The position numbers and the translations under genes were made by a program. Shown here one piece after another: positions 43,303 through 52,614 of a stretch of DNA of 64,000 bases (its first letter is position 1; the number at the start of each line of letters is the position of its first letter). Origin of the DNA: Nitrososphaerota archaeon. Its GTDB lineage: Archaea > Thermoproteota > Nitrososphaeria > Nitrososphaerales > Nitrosopumilaceae. The notes below the pieces were generated by a model, which was not told the origin of the DNA, did not search any database, and saw nothing but the letters and a program-made list of their open reading frames with translations. The stretch is from positions 288,727 to 352,726 of the forward strand of contig JAGWFT010000001.1 in NCBI GenBank assembly GCA_028867755.1, read 5' to 3'.

Positions 43303-44050
43303 AATTGAGATGCTTTATCAGGAGATTTTTGACAAAGTCTGTAACTTCTAATCCATTCTGAGATGCTTTTACGTTTAATTGATCCCACATTTTTTTGTCG
43401 AATTTCTTCTTTGGGTTGAAAACAAGACGTACAGTCAAGAGGCCTTTGGGCGCTCCGCGTTTAACCCCAGTTTTTATCATTACTTCTTGGAGTTTTCCAT
43501 CAGATACTGCATTTACTAGCTTTTCTTGAATTGCTTTTGGTTTTCTTGCTATCTGTATTGCCTCATATAGCGTAATTTCCTCACTCTCTATTGCTTGCTG
43601 CAAAGGCTCTGCCAGTGTCAAGATACTCAGCCATTCGCTAACCGTACTCTTTGAGAGTCCATATCTCCTTGATACACCTGTAATACCTGATTCAGTAGAG
43701 TCAACTAACTTTCTTACCATTCTTGCTTTTTCAAGCGGGGGAAGATCCTTCCTTATCAGGTTCTCAAATAATGATGCAGCTTCTGCTTCTGCACCTTCAA
43801 GCTCGGTTACTACTGCAGGTATCTCCCTAGTTCCCTTTGCACTCAGTGAAAGAAATCGTCTACGACCAATCAGTAGTTTGTATCTCTTACTTGCACTATC
43901 AAATCTGACAACTACTGGTTGTAGCAGCTCAAATTTTGACAAATGATCTTTGATAAGTCTGTCTCTGGTATCTTCACCAAAGGGATGATCTTTTCTGACA
44001 TTTTCATCTGCAATATCTATGAGTTTAAGCGGTATGTTCTTGATCTTCAC
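43301..44050 (-). CDS. ParB/Spo0J-like DNA-binding protein
   Basis: 249 residues. ParB N-terminal nuclease-like domain (LIDIADENVRKDHPFG; RDRLIKDHLSKFELLQPVVVRF; KLLIGRRRFLSLSAKG with GRRR) followed by the helix-turn-helix (ITGVSRRYGLSKSTVSEWLSI). The C-terminal portion is short and basic. No ParA partner is adjacent. It may bind the palindrome repeated in this region, as ParB proteins do with parS, possibly as a transcription regulator. Start ATG 44050. Confidence 0.82.
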   Translation of the reverse strand: MKIKNIPLKLIDIADENVRKDHPFGEDTRDRLIKDHLSKFELLQPVVVRFDSASKRYKLLIGRRRFLSLSAKGTREIPAVVTELEGAEAEAASLFENLIRKDLPPLEKARMVRKLVDSTESGITGVSRRYGLSKSTVSEWLSILTLAEPLQQAIESEEITLYEAIQIARKPKAIQEKLVNAVSDGKLQEVMIKTGVKRGAPKGLLTVRLVFNPKKKFDKKMWDQLNVKASQNGLEVTDFVKNLLIKHLN

Positions 44051-44156
44051 AAATATTTCTTAATTAGTAAATGTATTTATGAATTTCTTTTCTTTTGTTC
44101 TAAATATTTTTTTGTTCAGGCACGATGCAATATTTACAACAAGTTTCAAGTAAAAT

Positions 44157-44200
44157 GTAGATTACGTATCATTTTTCGGCTGTGAATCAGTAGTTTACAT
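44157..44200. promoter_or_regulatory. Two GTAGNTTACRT motifs in the ParB-44.2 kb gap
   Basis: GTAGATTACGT (44157-44167) and GTAGTTTACAT (44190-44200) on the plus strand, in tandem with a 22-bp gap. A TATA-like CTTTAAAT is 12 bp past the second. They precede the small gene at 44248 and lie behind parB. Confidence 0.5.
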
Positions 44201-44247
44201 TTTTTACCCCAATCTTTAAATCATTTTTGAAGGATCTATCTAAAACT

Positions 44248-44541
44248 ATGGAGAGAGCGAGTATCAGGTTTGACACGAAAACTGAAGAATTTCTGAGCAA
44301 AGCGTCTGTCCTTAGTTATTACATCGCAACATACAATGCCGTAAACGGCGAATTAGGACTTGATAATGAGCCTGTCACAGTAGATGAAATATTTGATTTC
44401 ATAAATGATCTAAAACATGAGGGAGGCGCAACAAACATCCAAAATGTAACAAAAGCAGATATCTCATTAACTTTCAGAATACTGCTAAAAGCAGGGCTAG
44501 GAAGGCAAAATCCTCTCGACCTTGCTTCTCTATCAAATTAG
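44248..44541 (+). CDS. Hypothetical thaumarchaeal protein (97 aa)
   Basis: 97 residues from the ATG at 44248 (an in-frame TTG at 44227 adds seven residues). Mixed helical, no known motif; RASIRFDTKTEEFLSKASVLSYYIATYNAVNGELG suggests an RHH-like or all-helical fold. An upstream TATA box about 35 bp before the ATG would make the transcript nearly leaderless. Near the tandem GTAGNTTACRT motifs, so it may belong to the same regulon. Function unknown. Confidence 0.5.
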   Translation: MERASIRFDTKTEEFLSKASVLSYYIATYNAVNGELGLDNEPVTVDEIFDFINDLKHEGGATNIQNVTKADISLTFRILLKAGLGRQNPLDLASLSN

Positions 44542-44585
44542 ATAACTGACCTTACATGTTCCAGTTATGGAAAAACCGATAATCG

Positions 44586-45107
44586 CTATAATGTAAGCAT
44601 TTTTTTTGCAGAGTTGATTCTTTCGAGCAAATCTTTAAGGAAGACATCAGCAAAGTGCTCGAATGTTTTTACACCGTGCTTTGTTTCATATTCTTTTTTT
44701 CTTTGGTCATATTCTGACTTGAGCCAGGTAAAGTCTGCTTCTTTTAGATTAATAATATTGTCTCTGGAGACTGCTTTTGATTCAAACATGTTAAGCATGA
44801 AAATACTTGCAAACTTGGTGAAATTGTTTGCTCTGTATTTCTTTTCATATTTTTCCTTCAATATTTTGTAGTTCTCTTCAAACCATTCTTTAACATCGGA
44901 TCTAACTGTTAAGGAAGTGTATCTTCCAGAGAAATCGATTTTAATGTTATGCATTCCTACCGCATAATATTCTCGCTTTATTTCATTCATCATAATTATC
45001 AAAGCGCTAGGAAGAAACATTCCTGGATAATACTCGTCAGTTGCATTTTGCAGTTTAGATATGATGGCAGGCTTTAGCCCTATGGTTGCATACCCTTGAC
45101 TAGGCAT
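44586..45107 (-). CDS. Hypothetical protein with internal helical repeat
   Basis: 173 residues. Two similar stretches, LTVRSDVKEWFEENYKILKEKYEK.. and FTWLKSEYDQRKKEYETKHG.., suggest duplicated helix-turn-helix-like or coiled-coil units. The N-terminal segment (ATIGLKPAIISKLQNATDEYYPG) reads like an RHH beta-helix start. Thus a DNA-binding role is conceivable; no family recognised. Its upstream gap has a GTAGGTTACGT copy. Confidence 0.5.
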   Translation of the reverse strand: MPSQGYATIGLKPAIISKLQNATDEYYPGMFLPSALIIMMNEIKREYYAVGMHNIKIDFSGRYTSLTVRSDVKEWFEENYKILKEKYEKKYRANNFTKFASIFMLNMFESKAVSRDNIINLKEADFTWLKSEYDQRKKEYETKHGVKTFEHFADVFLKDLLERINSAKKMLTL

Positions 45108-45119
45108 GAAAACCGATCG

Positions 45120-45130
45120 GTAGGTTACGT
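45120..45130. promoter_or_regulatory. GTAGNTTACGT motif (45.1 kb)
   Basis: GTAGGTTACGT, 13 bp upstream of the hypothetical gene on the minus strand, in an otherwise AT-rich gap. Confidence 0.45.
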
Positions 45131-45234
45131 TAAAAATCTTTAATTAGTATTTAAATAAAATCTGCCTTTTTGGTTTTTGTATATAGAAAATTAAATGACT
45201 AAAAAATAATTAAAAATATTATTTTACAATGGGT

Positions 45235-45489
45235 CTACAAAGGAACCATTGTATCAATCAGTCTTGAATTGGTTATGTTACCGTCTTTCATTTGAATAAC
45301 CAAATCGACTGTATGTTTCAACTTGTTCAACAGAAAAGTCACTTGTACATCCCAAGAGTCTTGAGGACCTTTTTCTGGTAATGGAAAGAGCTCTCTTATC
45401 TTGAAATCCTGGATTTCAGTGCCATAGAGTGCCTCTGTTGCTTTCTTTGAAGCTTTTTCAACGTCGTCACGTGTCTTTACTGGTGACAT
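45235..45489 (-). CDS. Hypothetical thaumarchaeal small protein
   Basis: 84 residues, alpha-beta with basic/acidic mix: DVEKASKKATEALYGTEIQDFKIRELFPLPEKG then DSWDVQVTFLLNKLKHTVDLVIQMKDGNI. Compact fold but no known family. It lies immediately downstream of ureC on the same strand (53 bp) and the palindrome at 45529-45543 is 40 bp before its start, so it may be controlled with the urea genes. Confidence 0.55.
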   Translation of the reverse strand: MSPVKTRDDVEKASKKATEALYGTEIQDFKIRELFPLPEKGPQDSWDVQVTFLLNKLKHTVDLVIQMKDGNITNSRLIDTMVPL

Positions 45490-45528
45490 ATTTTATTTTA
45501 TACTTAGTAAATATAAAAATATATTGAT

Positions 45529-45543
45529 TTTCGATTGTCGAAC
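45529..45543. promoter_or_regulatory. Palindrome GTTCGAYNGTCGAAC-type (site 4)
   Basis: TTTCGATTGTCGAAC, with its last base in the ureC stop codon. On the minus strand the sequence TAGTTCGACAATCGAA is identical to the end of the ParB gene, stop included. It is 40 bp upstream of the small gene at 45489. Confidence 0.6.
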
Positions 45544-47255
45544 TAGAACAGGTGGTATAGTCTGGTCATCGATAGTTTTTTTGACGGTTCAGTTGTAGCC
45601 AACTTTCCATCCACCAAAACTTTGTAGGTTTCAGGGTCGATCTCTATCTTAGGCAACAAATTGTTGTAAAACATATTCTTCTTGCTTATCTTTCGGCAAT
45701 TTTTGACCGGAAGTAATTTCTTTTTTAAACCTAATTTTCTTGATAAGCCATTTTGTATTGCTAGTTTTGAAGTAAAAGTTACCGAGGTAGAATATACTGC
45801 CTTTCCAAATGCGCCAAACATGGGACGATAATATACTGGCTCTGGGGTTGGAATTGATGCATTTGGGTCTCCCATAAGAGAATAGGCAACAAATCCTCCT
45901 TTAATTATGAGTCTGGGCTTTACACCAAAGAATTCAGGTGACCACATCACAATGTCAGCTAATTTACCTACTTCTAAGGAACCAACGTAGCTAGAAATTC
46001 CATGAGTTATTGCTGGGTTGATGGTAAGTTTTGCAAGATATCTTTTGACTCGAATATTGTCATTATCTCCTGTTTCTTCCCCTAGACGACCAGACATCTT
46101 TTTCATTTTGTCAGCAGTTTGCCATGCTCTGATGCCTACCTCTCCAACTCTTCCCATTGCCTGACTATCAGAAGAATACATGCTTAAAGCTCCAATATCA
46201 TGCAGAACATCTTCAGCAGCAATTGTTTCGCCTCTGATCCTAGACTCTGCAAATGCTATGTCCTCTCTTACAGACGGATTTAGGTGATGGCAAACCATCA
46301 TCATGTCAAGATGTTCCTCTAACGTGTTAACCGTAAATGGTCTTGTTGGATTTGTAGAAGAGGGAAGAATATTTTTCTCACCAGCTATTTTCATAATGTC
46401 TGGTGCATGTCCACCGCCGGCTCCTTCTGTGTGATATGTGTGAATTGTTCTTCCGCCTATTGCTCTGATTGTATCGTCAACAAAACCACATTCATTTAAT
46501 GTGTCTGTGTGGATAGCCACTTGAGTATCTGTTTTGTCTGCAACACGCAGAGCAGCATCAATAGTTGCAGGAGTAGAACCCCAATCTTCATGTAATTTCA
46601 AACCGCAAGCTCCCGCAGCAATCTGCTCCATTAGTGCAGGTTCTCTTGAGTCATTTCCTTTTCCAAGTAGCCCAAAATTTAGAGGAAACTCGTCAAGAGA
46701 CTCAAGCATTCTATGGATATTCCATGGGCCAGGTGTACATGTTGTTGCTTTAGTGCCATCAGCAGGCCCCGTACCGCCGCCAATCATAGTTGTGGTGCCA
46801 CTACAGATTGCATCTATTGCCTGTTGAGGTGCAATGAAATGAATGTGTGTATCAATTATTCCAGGAGTGCATATTGTATGCTCTCCTGCAATTACTTCTG
46901 TGTTTGCAGATATTACCATGTCTACATTGTCCATGATATTTGGATTGCCTGCTTTTCCGATACCAGCTATTTTGCCATCTTTGATGCCAATGTCCGCCTT
47001 GATGATACCAAGGACAGGATCCATGATAACGGCATTTGTTATTACTAGGTCAAGTGAATTTCTGCTAATGACACCACTTGCCTGACCCATCCCATCCCTT
47101 GCACTCTTACCTCCGCCAAAAACTATCTCATCCCCATAGGTCTGAAAGTCCTTCTCGATCTCAATTATGAGATCCGTATCGGCAAGTCTAATTTTGTCGC
47201 CCTTGGTAGGACCGTAAAGGTCAACGTATTGCTTTCTGGGAATTATTAGTGTCAT
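45543..47255 (-). CDS. ureC: Urease alpha subunit UreC
   Basis: 570 residues, full length. Nickel ligands and active-site motifs are visible: [31 protein letters not shown] (carbamylated Lys), [37 protein letters not shown], the flap region [37 protein letters not shown] and [12 protein letters not shown]. Hydrolyses urea to ammonia and carbamate. Overlaps ureB by 4 bp; operon order ureA-ureB-ureC on the minus strand, with accessory genes divergent. The tail carries the palindrome at 45529. Confidence 0.97.
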   Translation of the reverse strand: MTLIIPRKQYVDLYGPTKGDKIRLADTDLIIEIEKDFQTYGDEIVFGGGKSARDGMGQASGVISRNSLDLVITNAVIMDPVLGIIKADIGIKDGKIAGIGKAGNPNIMDNVDMVISANTEVIAGEHTICTPGIIDTHIHFIAPQQAIDAICSGTTTMIGGGTGPADGTKATTCTPGPWNIHRMLESLDEFPLNFGLLGKGNDSREPALMEQIAAGACGLKLHEDWGSTPATIDAALRVADKTDTQVAIHTDTLNECGFVDDTIRAIGGRTIHTYHTEGAGGGHAPDIMKIAGEKNILPSSTNPTRPFTVNTLEEHLDMMMVCHHLNPSVREDIAFAESRIRGETIAAEDVLHDIGALSMYSSDSQAMGRVGEVGIRAWQTADKMKKMSGRLGEETGDNDNIRVKRYLAKLTINPAITHGISSYVGSLEVGKLADIVMWSPEFFGVKPRLIIKGGFVAYSLMGDPNASIPTPEPVYYRPMFGAFGKAVYSTSVTFTSKLAIQNGLSRKLGLKKKLLPVKNCRKISKKNMFYNNLLPKIEIDPETYKVLVDGKLATTEPSKKLSMTRLYHLF

Positions 47256-47623
47256 TTTTGATCACTGTCCTTGAATCCTAGTTTTTGTGCTTTCTTGATT
47301 GCAATTTGCTTTCTGGTGGCAAGATCTCCATTGACAAGACCACTGAATCCGTATACTCTTTTCAGTCCACTGTACTCTGTAATTTCTACTTCCTTTGTGT
47401 CACCGGGCTCAAACCTCACTGATGTCCCAGCTGGGATATTTAGATGAAAACCATAAGATCTCTTTCTAGAAAATACTAGAGCCTTGTTGGTTTCAAAGAA
47501 ATGCGTGTGAGAACCTACCTGTATTGGCCTGTCTCCAGAATTGCTAACTTTGATCTTTATTGTGTTTCTGCCTTTATTTGCAATAATGGGAACATCATTT
47601 ATGAAATATTCTCCAGGGATCAT
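47252..47623 (-). CDS. ureB: Urease beta subunit UreB
   Basis: 123 residues; family signatures [45 protein letters not shown] and [28 protein letters not shown] are complete. A structural subunit of the (alpha-beta-gamma)3 urease. Separated from ureA by 2 bp and overlapping ureC by 4 bp, so all three are translated together. Confidence 0.97.
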   Translation of the reverse strand: MIPGEYFINDVPIIANKGRNTIKIKVSNSGDRPIQVGSHTHFFETNKALVFSRKRSYGFHLNIPAGTSVRFEPGDTKEVEITEYSGLKRVYGFSGLVNGDLATRKQIAIKKAQKLGFKDSDQK

Positions 47624-47625
47624 AT

Positions 47626-47943
47626 CTATACGATAGGATCATGAACAGTGACAAGTTTAGTTCCGTCTTCAAATGTTGCCTCAGTCTGCACTGTCTTAAT
47701 CAACTCAGGCACTCCAGGCAAAACATCATCTCTTGCTAAAACTCTCCTTCCTGAACTCATTAGTTCTGATACTGACTTGCCGTCTCTTGCACCCTCAACT
47801 ATGTGGTCTGCAATTAGTGCCAAAGCTTCTACGTAATTAAGCTTCAAACCTCTTGCTTTTCTTCTTCGTGCAACTTCTGCTGTCATAAAAATATAGAGCT
47901 TGTCTATCTCTCTTGGAGTAAGCATCATATCTGTATCTATCAT
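47626..47943 (-). CDS. ureA: Urease gamma subunit UreA
   Basis: 105 residues, canonical: [39 protein letters not shown] and [38 protein letters not shown]. First gene of the ureABC unit, 81 bp from the divergent ureE start. A second, diverged UreA-like protein occurs at 38274. Confidence 0.97.
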   Translation of the reverse strand: MIDTDMMLTPREIDKLYIFMTAEVARRRKARGLKLNYVEALALIADHIVEGARDGKSVSELMSSGRRVLARDDVLPGVPELIKTVQTEATFEDGTKLVTVHDPIV

Positions 47944-48024
47944 GACTTCTTGTATTTATTATTTATAACAAATTACTAAGACCTTGATCAAAAAATATAA
48001 TTTCATAGTTTAAGCTAGGTCATC

Positions 48025-48525
48025 ATGCTTACTATCACGTCAATAATAGGAAACATTTTTCACGACAAAGAATTGATGGACAAGTTCAAACAAATGGAAT
48101 CTCAAAAAAGATGTGAAAGGATAAAGATCTCGCGCCTTGAGTTGGAAAGAGGCAGAATTAGGAAAACAACAGACCTTGGAACCGATGTTGGTCTTGTTCT
48201 TGATTCCAGGCTTTATCATGGAGATGTCATACTGTCAGATCGGGAAAAATTCATTTTAGTTGAACAATTGCCTGAAAAAGTGATCTCCATAAAAATAAAA
48301 AGTCTAAACGATAATCCTGTTGGTCTACTTACTCTTGGCCATATTGTGGGAAACAGACACAAGCCAATCGTGATAAATAACGATGTTCTCTCATTTCCAA
48401 TCCAGGCAGATTCAGAGGCTGATGTGTTCAAGAAGCTGTTGTCTGGAATTGTGGCTAATCTTGAGTTTGATGTAGAGGAGCAGATTTTTCAACCACAACA
48501 TGGGATGTATATGCATGAGCACTAG
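48025..48525 (+). CDS. ureE: Urease accessory protein UreE
   Basis: 166 residues. UreE N- and C-domains: LELERGRIRKTTDLGTDVGLVL, LGHIVGNRHKPIVINNDVL with the conserved nickel-binding His. The C-terminus PQHGMYMHEH has a short His pair rather than a long His-rich tail. It carries nickel to the UreG-UreF-UreD complex. First gene of ureEFGD; overlaps ureF. Confidence 0.93.
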   Translation: MLTITSIIGNIFHDKELMDKFKQMESQKRCERIKISRLELERGRIRKTTDLGTDVGLVLDSRLYHGDVILSDREKFILVEQLPEKVISIKIKSLNDNPVGLLTLGHIVGNRHKPIVINNDVLSFPIQADSEADVFKKLLSGIVANLEFDVEEQIFQPQHGMYMHEH

Positions 48526-49216
48526 CCATGAATTTTTTTTAATGCAACTATCAGATTCTTTCTTTCCGTCCGGTATGTTTGGATTGTCTAATGGTTTAGA
48601 GTCGCTTGCAAAGCACAAGAAAATAAAAACTGATAACGATGTTCTAAATTTCATTGAACAGCAAATAGAATTTCAGCTAATACCATGTGATTGCATGATT
48701 TTTCTAATAGCAATGGATGCAGCAAAGAATGAAAATATCGAAGAACTCGTTGAAGCAGATAAAAAATTCTACTCGATGAGGCTGATAAGAGAGGCAAGAA
48801 ACACTTCTGCCAGGTCTGGTTCACAAATATTAAACTGCATAATCCAAATGGCATCTGACAAGGAAGAAAACAGAATTGCAAAGCAATTTCAAAAGAAAAT
48901 ATCGTCAAACGAAACTCCTGGAACATATCCAGTTTGTTTGGGAATAACTGCAAGCCTATTTGGAATTCCGCCTGAGAGTGGAACAAGAATGATGCTTTAT
49001 TCATTTAGCCAAAGCATTATTGCTGCAGCAATAAGACTAGGAATAATTGAGCACGTTAGCGGTCAGAAAATTCTCACGTTGCTCTCAAGCAAGATAAACA
49101 ACATCTCAAAGAATCTCAAAAAAGAACCCCTGGACAATCTCTGGCAACTGACACCCATAACAGACATTTTCCAAATGATTCATGAGCATGATAGTTCCAA
49201 GATGTTCATAACATAG
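48515..49216 (+). CDS. ureF: Urease accessory protein UreF
   Basis: About 233 residues from the ATG at 48515, which gives the family N-terminus STSHEFFLMQLSDSFFPSGMFGLSNGLES (an earlier ATG five codons upstream is possible). Conserved SARSGSQIL and GTYPVCLGITASLFGIPPES fit UreF. It acts as a gatekeeper for UreG GTPase activity in urease maturation. It overlaps ureE by 11 bp. Confidence 0.9.
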   Translation: MSTSHEFFLMQLSDSFFPSGMFGLSNGLESLAKHKKIKTDNDVLNFIEQQIEFQLIPCDCMIFLIAMDAAKNENIEELVEADKKFYSMRLIREARNTSARSGSQILNCIIQMASDKEENRIAKQFQKKISSNETPGTYPVCLGITASLFGIPPESGTRMMLYSFSQSIIAAAIRLGIIEHVSGQKILTLLSSKINNISKNLKKEPLDNLWQLTPITDIFQMIHEHDSSKMFIT

Positions 49217-49233
49217 ATCTAAAGTTGTTTTTC

Positions 49234-49899
49234 ATGTCAAAAAATAAAAAAATACCAAAAGTTGGAATCGGTGGACCGGTAGGATCAGGTAAAACTCGCC
49301 TAATAGAAAGAGTGGTGCCAGTCTTGATAGAAAAAGGCTACAGGTGCTGTATCATATCAAACGATGTCATATCAAAAGAAGATGCAGAAAGAATGCAGAG
49401 AGTGCTATCTACAGAGCTTAAAGTCATGCCTGAAAACATGATTATAGGAATAGCTACTGGAGGCTGTCCACACACTGCAATACGTGAAGACCCTACAATA
49501 AATCTGGCAGTTATTGATGAAATAGAAAAAAAAGATCCCAGCCTTGATTTGATTATCATTGAAAGTGGTGGTGATAACGTTATGACTACATTTAGCCCGG
49601 CTCTTGCAGACTATTTCATTTACATAATAGACGTGGCAGGAGGCGACAAGTATCCAAGAAAAGGTGGGTTAGGAATAGAAAGCAGTGACTTGCTTGTAAT
49701 CAACAAGATTGATTTGGCATCACATGTGGGTGCAGATCTTGCTATCATGGAAAGAGATGCAAAAAAAATTCGAGGAGAAAAGCCCTTTGTGTTTGTCAAC
49801 TGCCAGACTGGTGAGGGAATAGAACGTGTTGCTGAAAACATAATCAAGTCTATTCTGTTTGACAAAAAACCTATTGCAAAAAAGGATAGAATAAGATGA
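49234..49899 (+). CDS. ureG: Urease accessory GTPase UreG
   Basis: About 221 residues from the ATG at 49234 (TTG at 49225 is an alternative). P-loop VGIGGPVGSGKTRLIER, Ni-coordinating GGCPHTAIREDPT (the CPH motif), ESGGDNVMTTFSP and NKIDLA are intact. It hydrolyses GTP to load nickel into urease. 4-bp overlap with ureD. Confidence 0.96.
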   Translation: MSKNKKIPKVGIGGPVGSGKTRLIERVVPVLIEKGYRCCIISNDVISKEDAERMQRVLSTELKVMPENMIIGIATGGCPHTAIREDPTINLAVIDEIEKKDPSLDLIIIESGGDNVMTTFSPALADYFIYIIDVAGGDKYPRKGGLGIESSDLLVINKIDLASHVGADLAIMERDAKKIRGEKPFVFVNCQTGEGIERVAENIIKSILFDKKPIAKKDRIR

Positions 49900-50789
49900 G
49901 CTCTCACATCCCAGACATTTTCAAAAATTTTGTAAATAAGGAAATCAAAATGCCAGGACAAAATGGTACAATAAAGATAGAGATTCGATCAGACGAAAAT
50001 TCTAAAACGTACATCAAATCATTGATGTCAAAAGCTCCATTTCTGATTCAGAAAGCCATATACCCAGACTCGGGCTATCCGCAATTTGCGCATATCTACA
50101 TGATGTCATCTTCTGGAGGTATATTACAAGGTGATGAACAGAGAATTGACATCATAATGGATTCAAATTCTGCAGCAAGAATCACTAACCAATCCGCGAC
50201 TAAAATTTACAAGATGGAAGGCGGCTATGCCTCACAATACATCAACATACGCGTTAAAGAAGGAAGCTATATGGAATTTGTTCCACACCAGATAATTCCA
50301 TTCAAATCATCAAGATTCTATCAAGAGGTAAATCTTGAAGTTGACGAGAATGCAGTACTGGTATATTCTGAGATCATATCTGCAGGTCGCATAGCGTCGG
50401 GCGAAAAATATGATTTTGATCTCTGCTTTCTTCGCACTTCGGCCCATAGAAAAGATCAGGTACTCTTTACAGATGTCATGAGCCTGAACCATAAAGACAA
50501 ACCAAATCTTGAATCAGTATTTGGCGGGAAAAGCATCTTTTCTACTGTTTACATAATTGGTAGCTCTATTGCAACAGAAAAAATTGTAGATGAAATCAAT
50601 TTGGCAACAAAAAATACGTCTCTTCTAGCAAGCTGCTCATCCCTTCCATATGATTGTGGGATAATTGTGAGAATGCTTGCAGATTCTGCTTCTGAAATCA
50701 TTGTACTAACAGAATCTATAGCCAATATCTTGAGAGCTTATGTCAAGACAGAACACAAAATAGAACCTGCAATTAGCAACCATCAATAG
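49896..50789 (+). CDS. ureD: Urease accessory protein UreD (UreH)
   Basis: 297 residues. UreD motifs: IYMMSSSGGILQGDEQRIDIIMDSNSAARITNQSATKIYKM, EFVPHQIIPFKSSRFYQE and IISAGRIASGE. It scaffolds UreF and UreG on apo-urease. Last gene of the accessory unit; the thermosome-like gene follows after 94 bp with an own TATA-like element (TTTTATAATTAC). Confidence 0.9.
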   Translation: MSSHIPDIFKNFVNKEIKMPGQNGTIKIEIRSDENSKTYIKSLMSKAPFLIQKAIYPDSGYPQFAHIYMMSSSGGILQGDEQRIDIIMDSNSAARITNQSATKIYKMEGGYASQYINIRVKEGSYMEFVPHQIIPFKSSRFYQEVNLEVDENAVLVYSEIISAGRIASGEKYDFDLCFLRTSAHRKDQVLFTDVMSLNHKDKPNLESVFGGKSIFSTVYIIGSSIATEKIVDEINLATKNTSLLASCSSLPYDCGIIVRMLADSASEIIVLTESIANILRAYVKTEHKIEPAISNHQ

Positions 50790-50883
50790 ATACAGCATAA
50801 AAATATTTTCTAATTTTTCTTGTAAAAATTTCTGGAGATTTGATGATCAGAAGTTTTATAATTACTAAATATGTCATACCTGC

Positions 50884-52581
50884 GTGGATTCTGCAAGTAA
50901 TTTGCTTGGTGAAGGGACAGAATTTTCTGTAGGCGAAGAGACTCGTAGATATAATTTACTTGCAGGAAAATTAATTGCAGATCTCATCAAGACATCGTTT
51001 GGACCACGAGGATTTGAAAAAATGTACATTGATCTTCTGGGCGAGGTCACTTTGAGCAAGAATGGCTCTACCATATTGCGCAAGATCGATGTTGACCATC
51101 CAGCTGCTAAGGTAATGATAGATGCATCAAATTCCGTTGATAATGAGGTAGGCGACGGAACAATATCTGTAGTTGTTCTGACCGGTTCTCTTCTTGAAAA
51201 AGCAGAAAAAATGCTGGATTCAGGAATCTCCCCTTCAACCATTGAAGCAGGATACAAGGAGGCTGCCGAGATGGCACTAAACATTGTAAGATCAATTGCA
51301 AAATCACCAAGCTATAAGGATAAAGAAGTGATGGCCAAGCTAGCTGAAACATGTCTGAGCTCAAAAGCAATTTCCATTTTATGTGAAAGTAAATCTGTAT
51401 CAGAGCTAGTCACTGAAGCCTTTTGTACGATAGCAGATTTTGCAAACAGAAAAGTTGAAACAGATGATATCAAGATAGAAGAAAAACCAGGCAATACAGC
51501 AGACATTGAACTAGTTAGAGGAGTAGTCATTGACAAGACAATCGATAATTCTGCCATGCCTAGGATGATAGAGAATGCAAAGATCCTTCTAATTAATCAT
51601 GAACTTGACAATGAAAGAACAAAGACTGATGCAGAAATCACAATCAACTCCCCAGAAGAAATGCAGGCATACATTTCAAGAGAAAGCAAAGATGTAAAGG
51701 AAAAAACCCAGAAGATAATTGATTCAGGCGCAAATGTTGTAATTTCTCAGAAGGGAATTAGTCTGCTGGCTCAGCATTATCTATCGCGTGCAAACATAAT
51801 CTCTCTTCGCAGGGTAAAGGAAAATGATCTCCACTGGCTCAAGAAGGCAGTGGGCAGTGAGATAACAAATGATCTAGATAACATAACTGAACAACACCTG
51901 GGCTTTGCAGGCAAGGTCTATGAAAAATTTATCGGCGATGATAAAATGGTGTTTGTAGAAAAGTGTAAAAATCCAAAATCAGTCACTATATTATTACGAG
52001 CAAATTCCAAGAGGTTGCTAGATGAATATCATCGTACGGTGCTTGATGCTATCGCAGTTCTAAAAGACTTTTTTATCAATCCATCAATAGTGGCAGGCGG
52101 AGGTTCAACTGAAACAATTATTGCAGGTGAACTACGAAAAAGATCGCTTTCTATAGAAGGCAAGGAACAGACTGTGATTCAAAATTTTGCCGAGGCTCTT
52201 GAGGAAATTCCATTAACAATAGCCAGAAATTCTGGAATGAATGTAATTGACACGCTTGTTCAGCTAAGAAGCAAGAATGCTCAATACAATAATGGAACAA
52301 TTCACTCTTGGTACGGCGTAGATGCAATCGAGAGAAAAGTAAAAGAAATGTATTCTCAAGATATCATTGAGCCGCTTGTAGTCAAAGAACAAGTAATAAA
52401 GACAGCATCAGAGGTTGCATCACTACTTTTGCGCGTAGATGAAGTCGTTATGAAACAACCTGTAATGTATACACATACCCATGCAAATGGTACTAAACAC
52501 TCGCACAAAAAAGGAAACACACCACATGATCACTTTGACAATCTTGGAAAGATGCAGAGACCTTCGCATCATTATTACTGA
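50884..52581 (+). CDS. Divergent thermosome (group II chaperonin) with His-rich tail
   Basis: 565 residues, chaperonin throughout (SFGPRGFEKMYIDLLGEVTLSKNGSTILRKID; EVGDGTISVVVLTGSLL; SIVAGGGSTETIIAGELR). Key positions deviate: the invariant NDG-A/S-T Asp is Asn (SKNGST), and GDGTT is GDGTIS. The C-terminus after residue 525 has eight His in THTH, KHSH, PHDH and SHH clusters, unlike the usual Gly/Met tails. Beside ureEFGD and 3 kb from a nickel transporter, it may be a metal-binding chaperonin for urease or nickel storage. GTG start. Confidence 0.88.
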   Translation: MDSASNLLGEGTEFSVGEETRRYNLLAGKLIADLIKTSFGPRGFEKMYIDLLGEVTLSKNGSTILRKIDVDHPAAKVMIDASNSVDNEVGDGTISVVVLTGSLLEKAEKMLDSGISPSTIEAGYKEAAEMALNIVRSIAKSPSYKDKEVMAKLAETCLSSKAISILCESKSVSELVTEAFCTIADFANRKVETDDIKIEEKPGNTADIELVRGVVIDKTIDNSAMPRMIENAKILLINHELDNERTKTDAEITINSPEEMQAYISRESKDVKEKTQKIIDSGANVVISQKGISLLAQHYLSRANIISLRRVKENDLHWLKKAVGSEITNDLDNITEQHLGFAGKVYEKFIGDDKMVFVEKCKNPKSVTILLRANSKRLLDEYHRTVLDAIAVLKDFFINPSIVAGGGSTETIIAGELRKRSLSIEGKEQTVIQNFAEALEEIPLTIARNSGMNVIDTLVQLRSKNAQYNNGTIHSWYGVDAIERKVKEMYSQDIIEPLVVKEQVIKTASEVASLLLRVDEVVMKQPVMYTHTHANGTKHSHKKGNTPHDHFDNLGKMQRPSHHYY

Positions 52582-52614
52582 TTGGATAATGTTTTACTGT
52601 TGTTAGAGTTTCAG

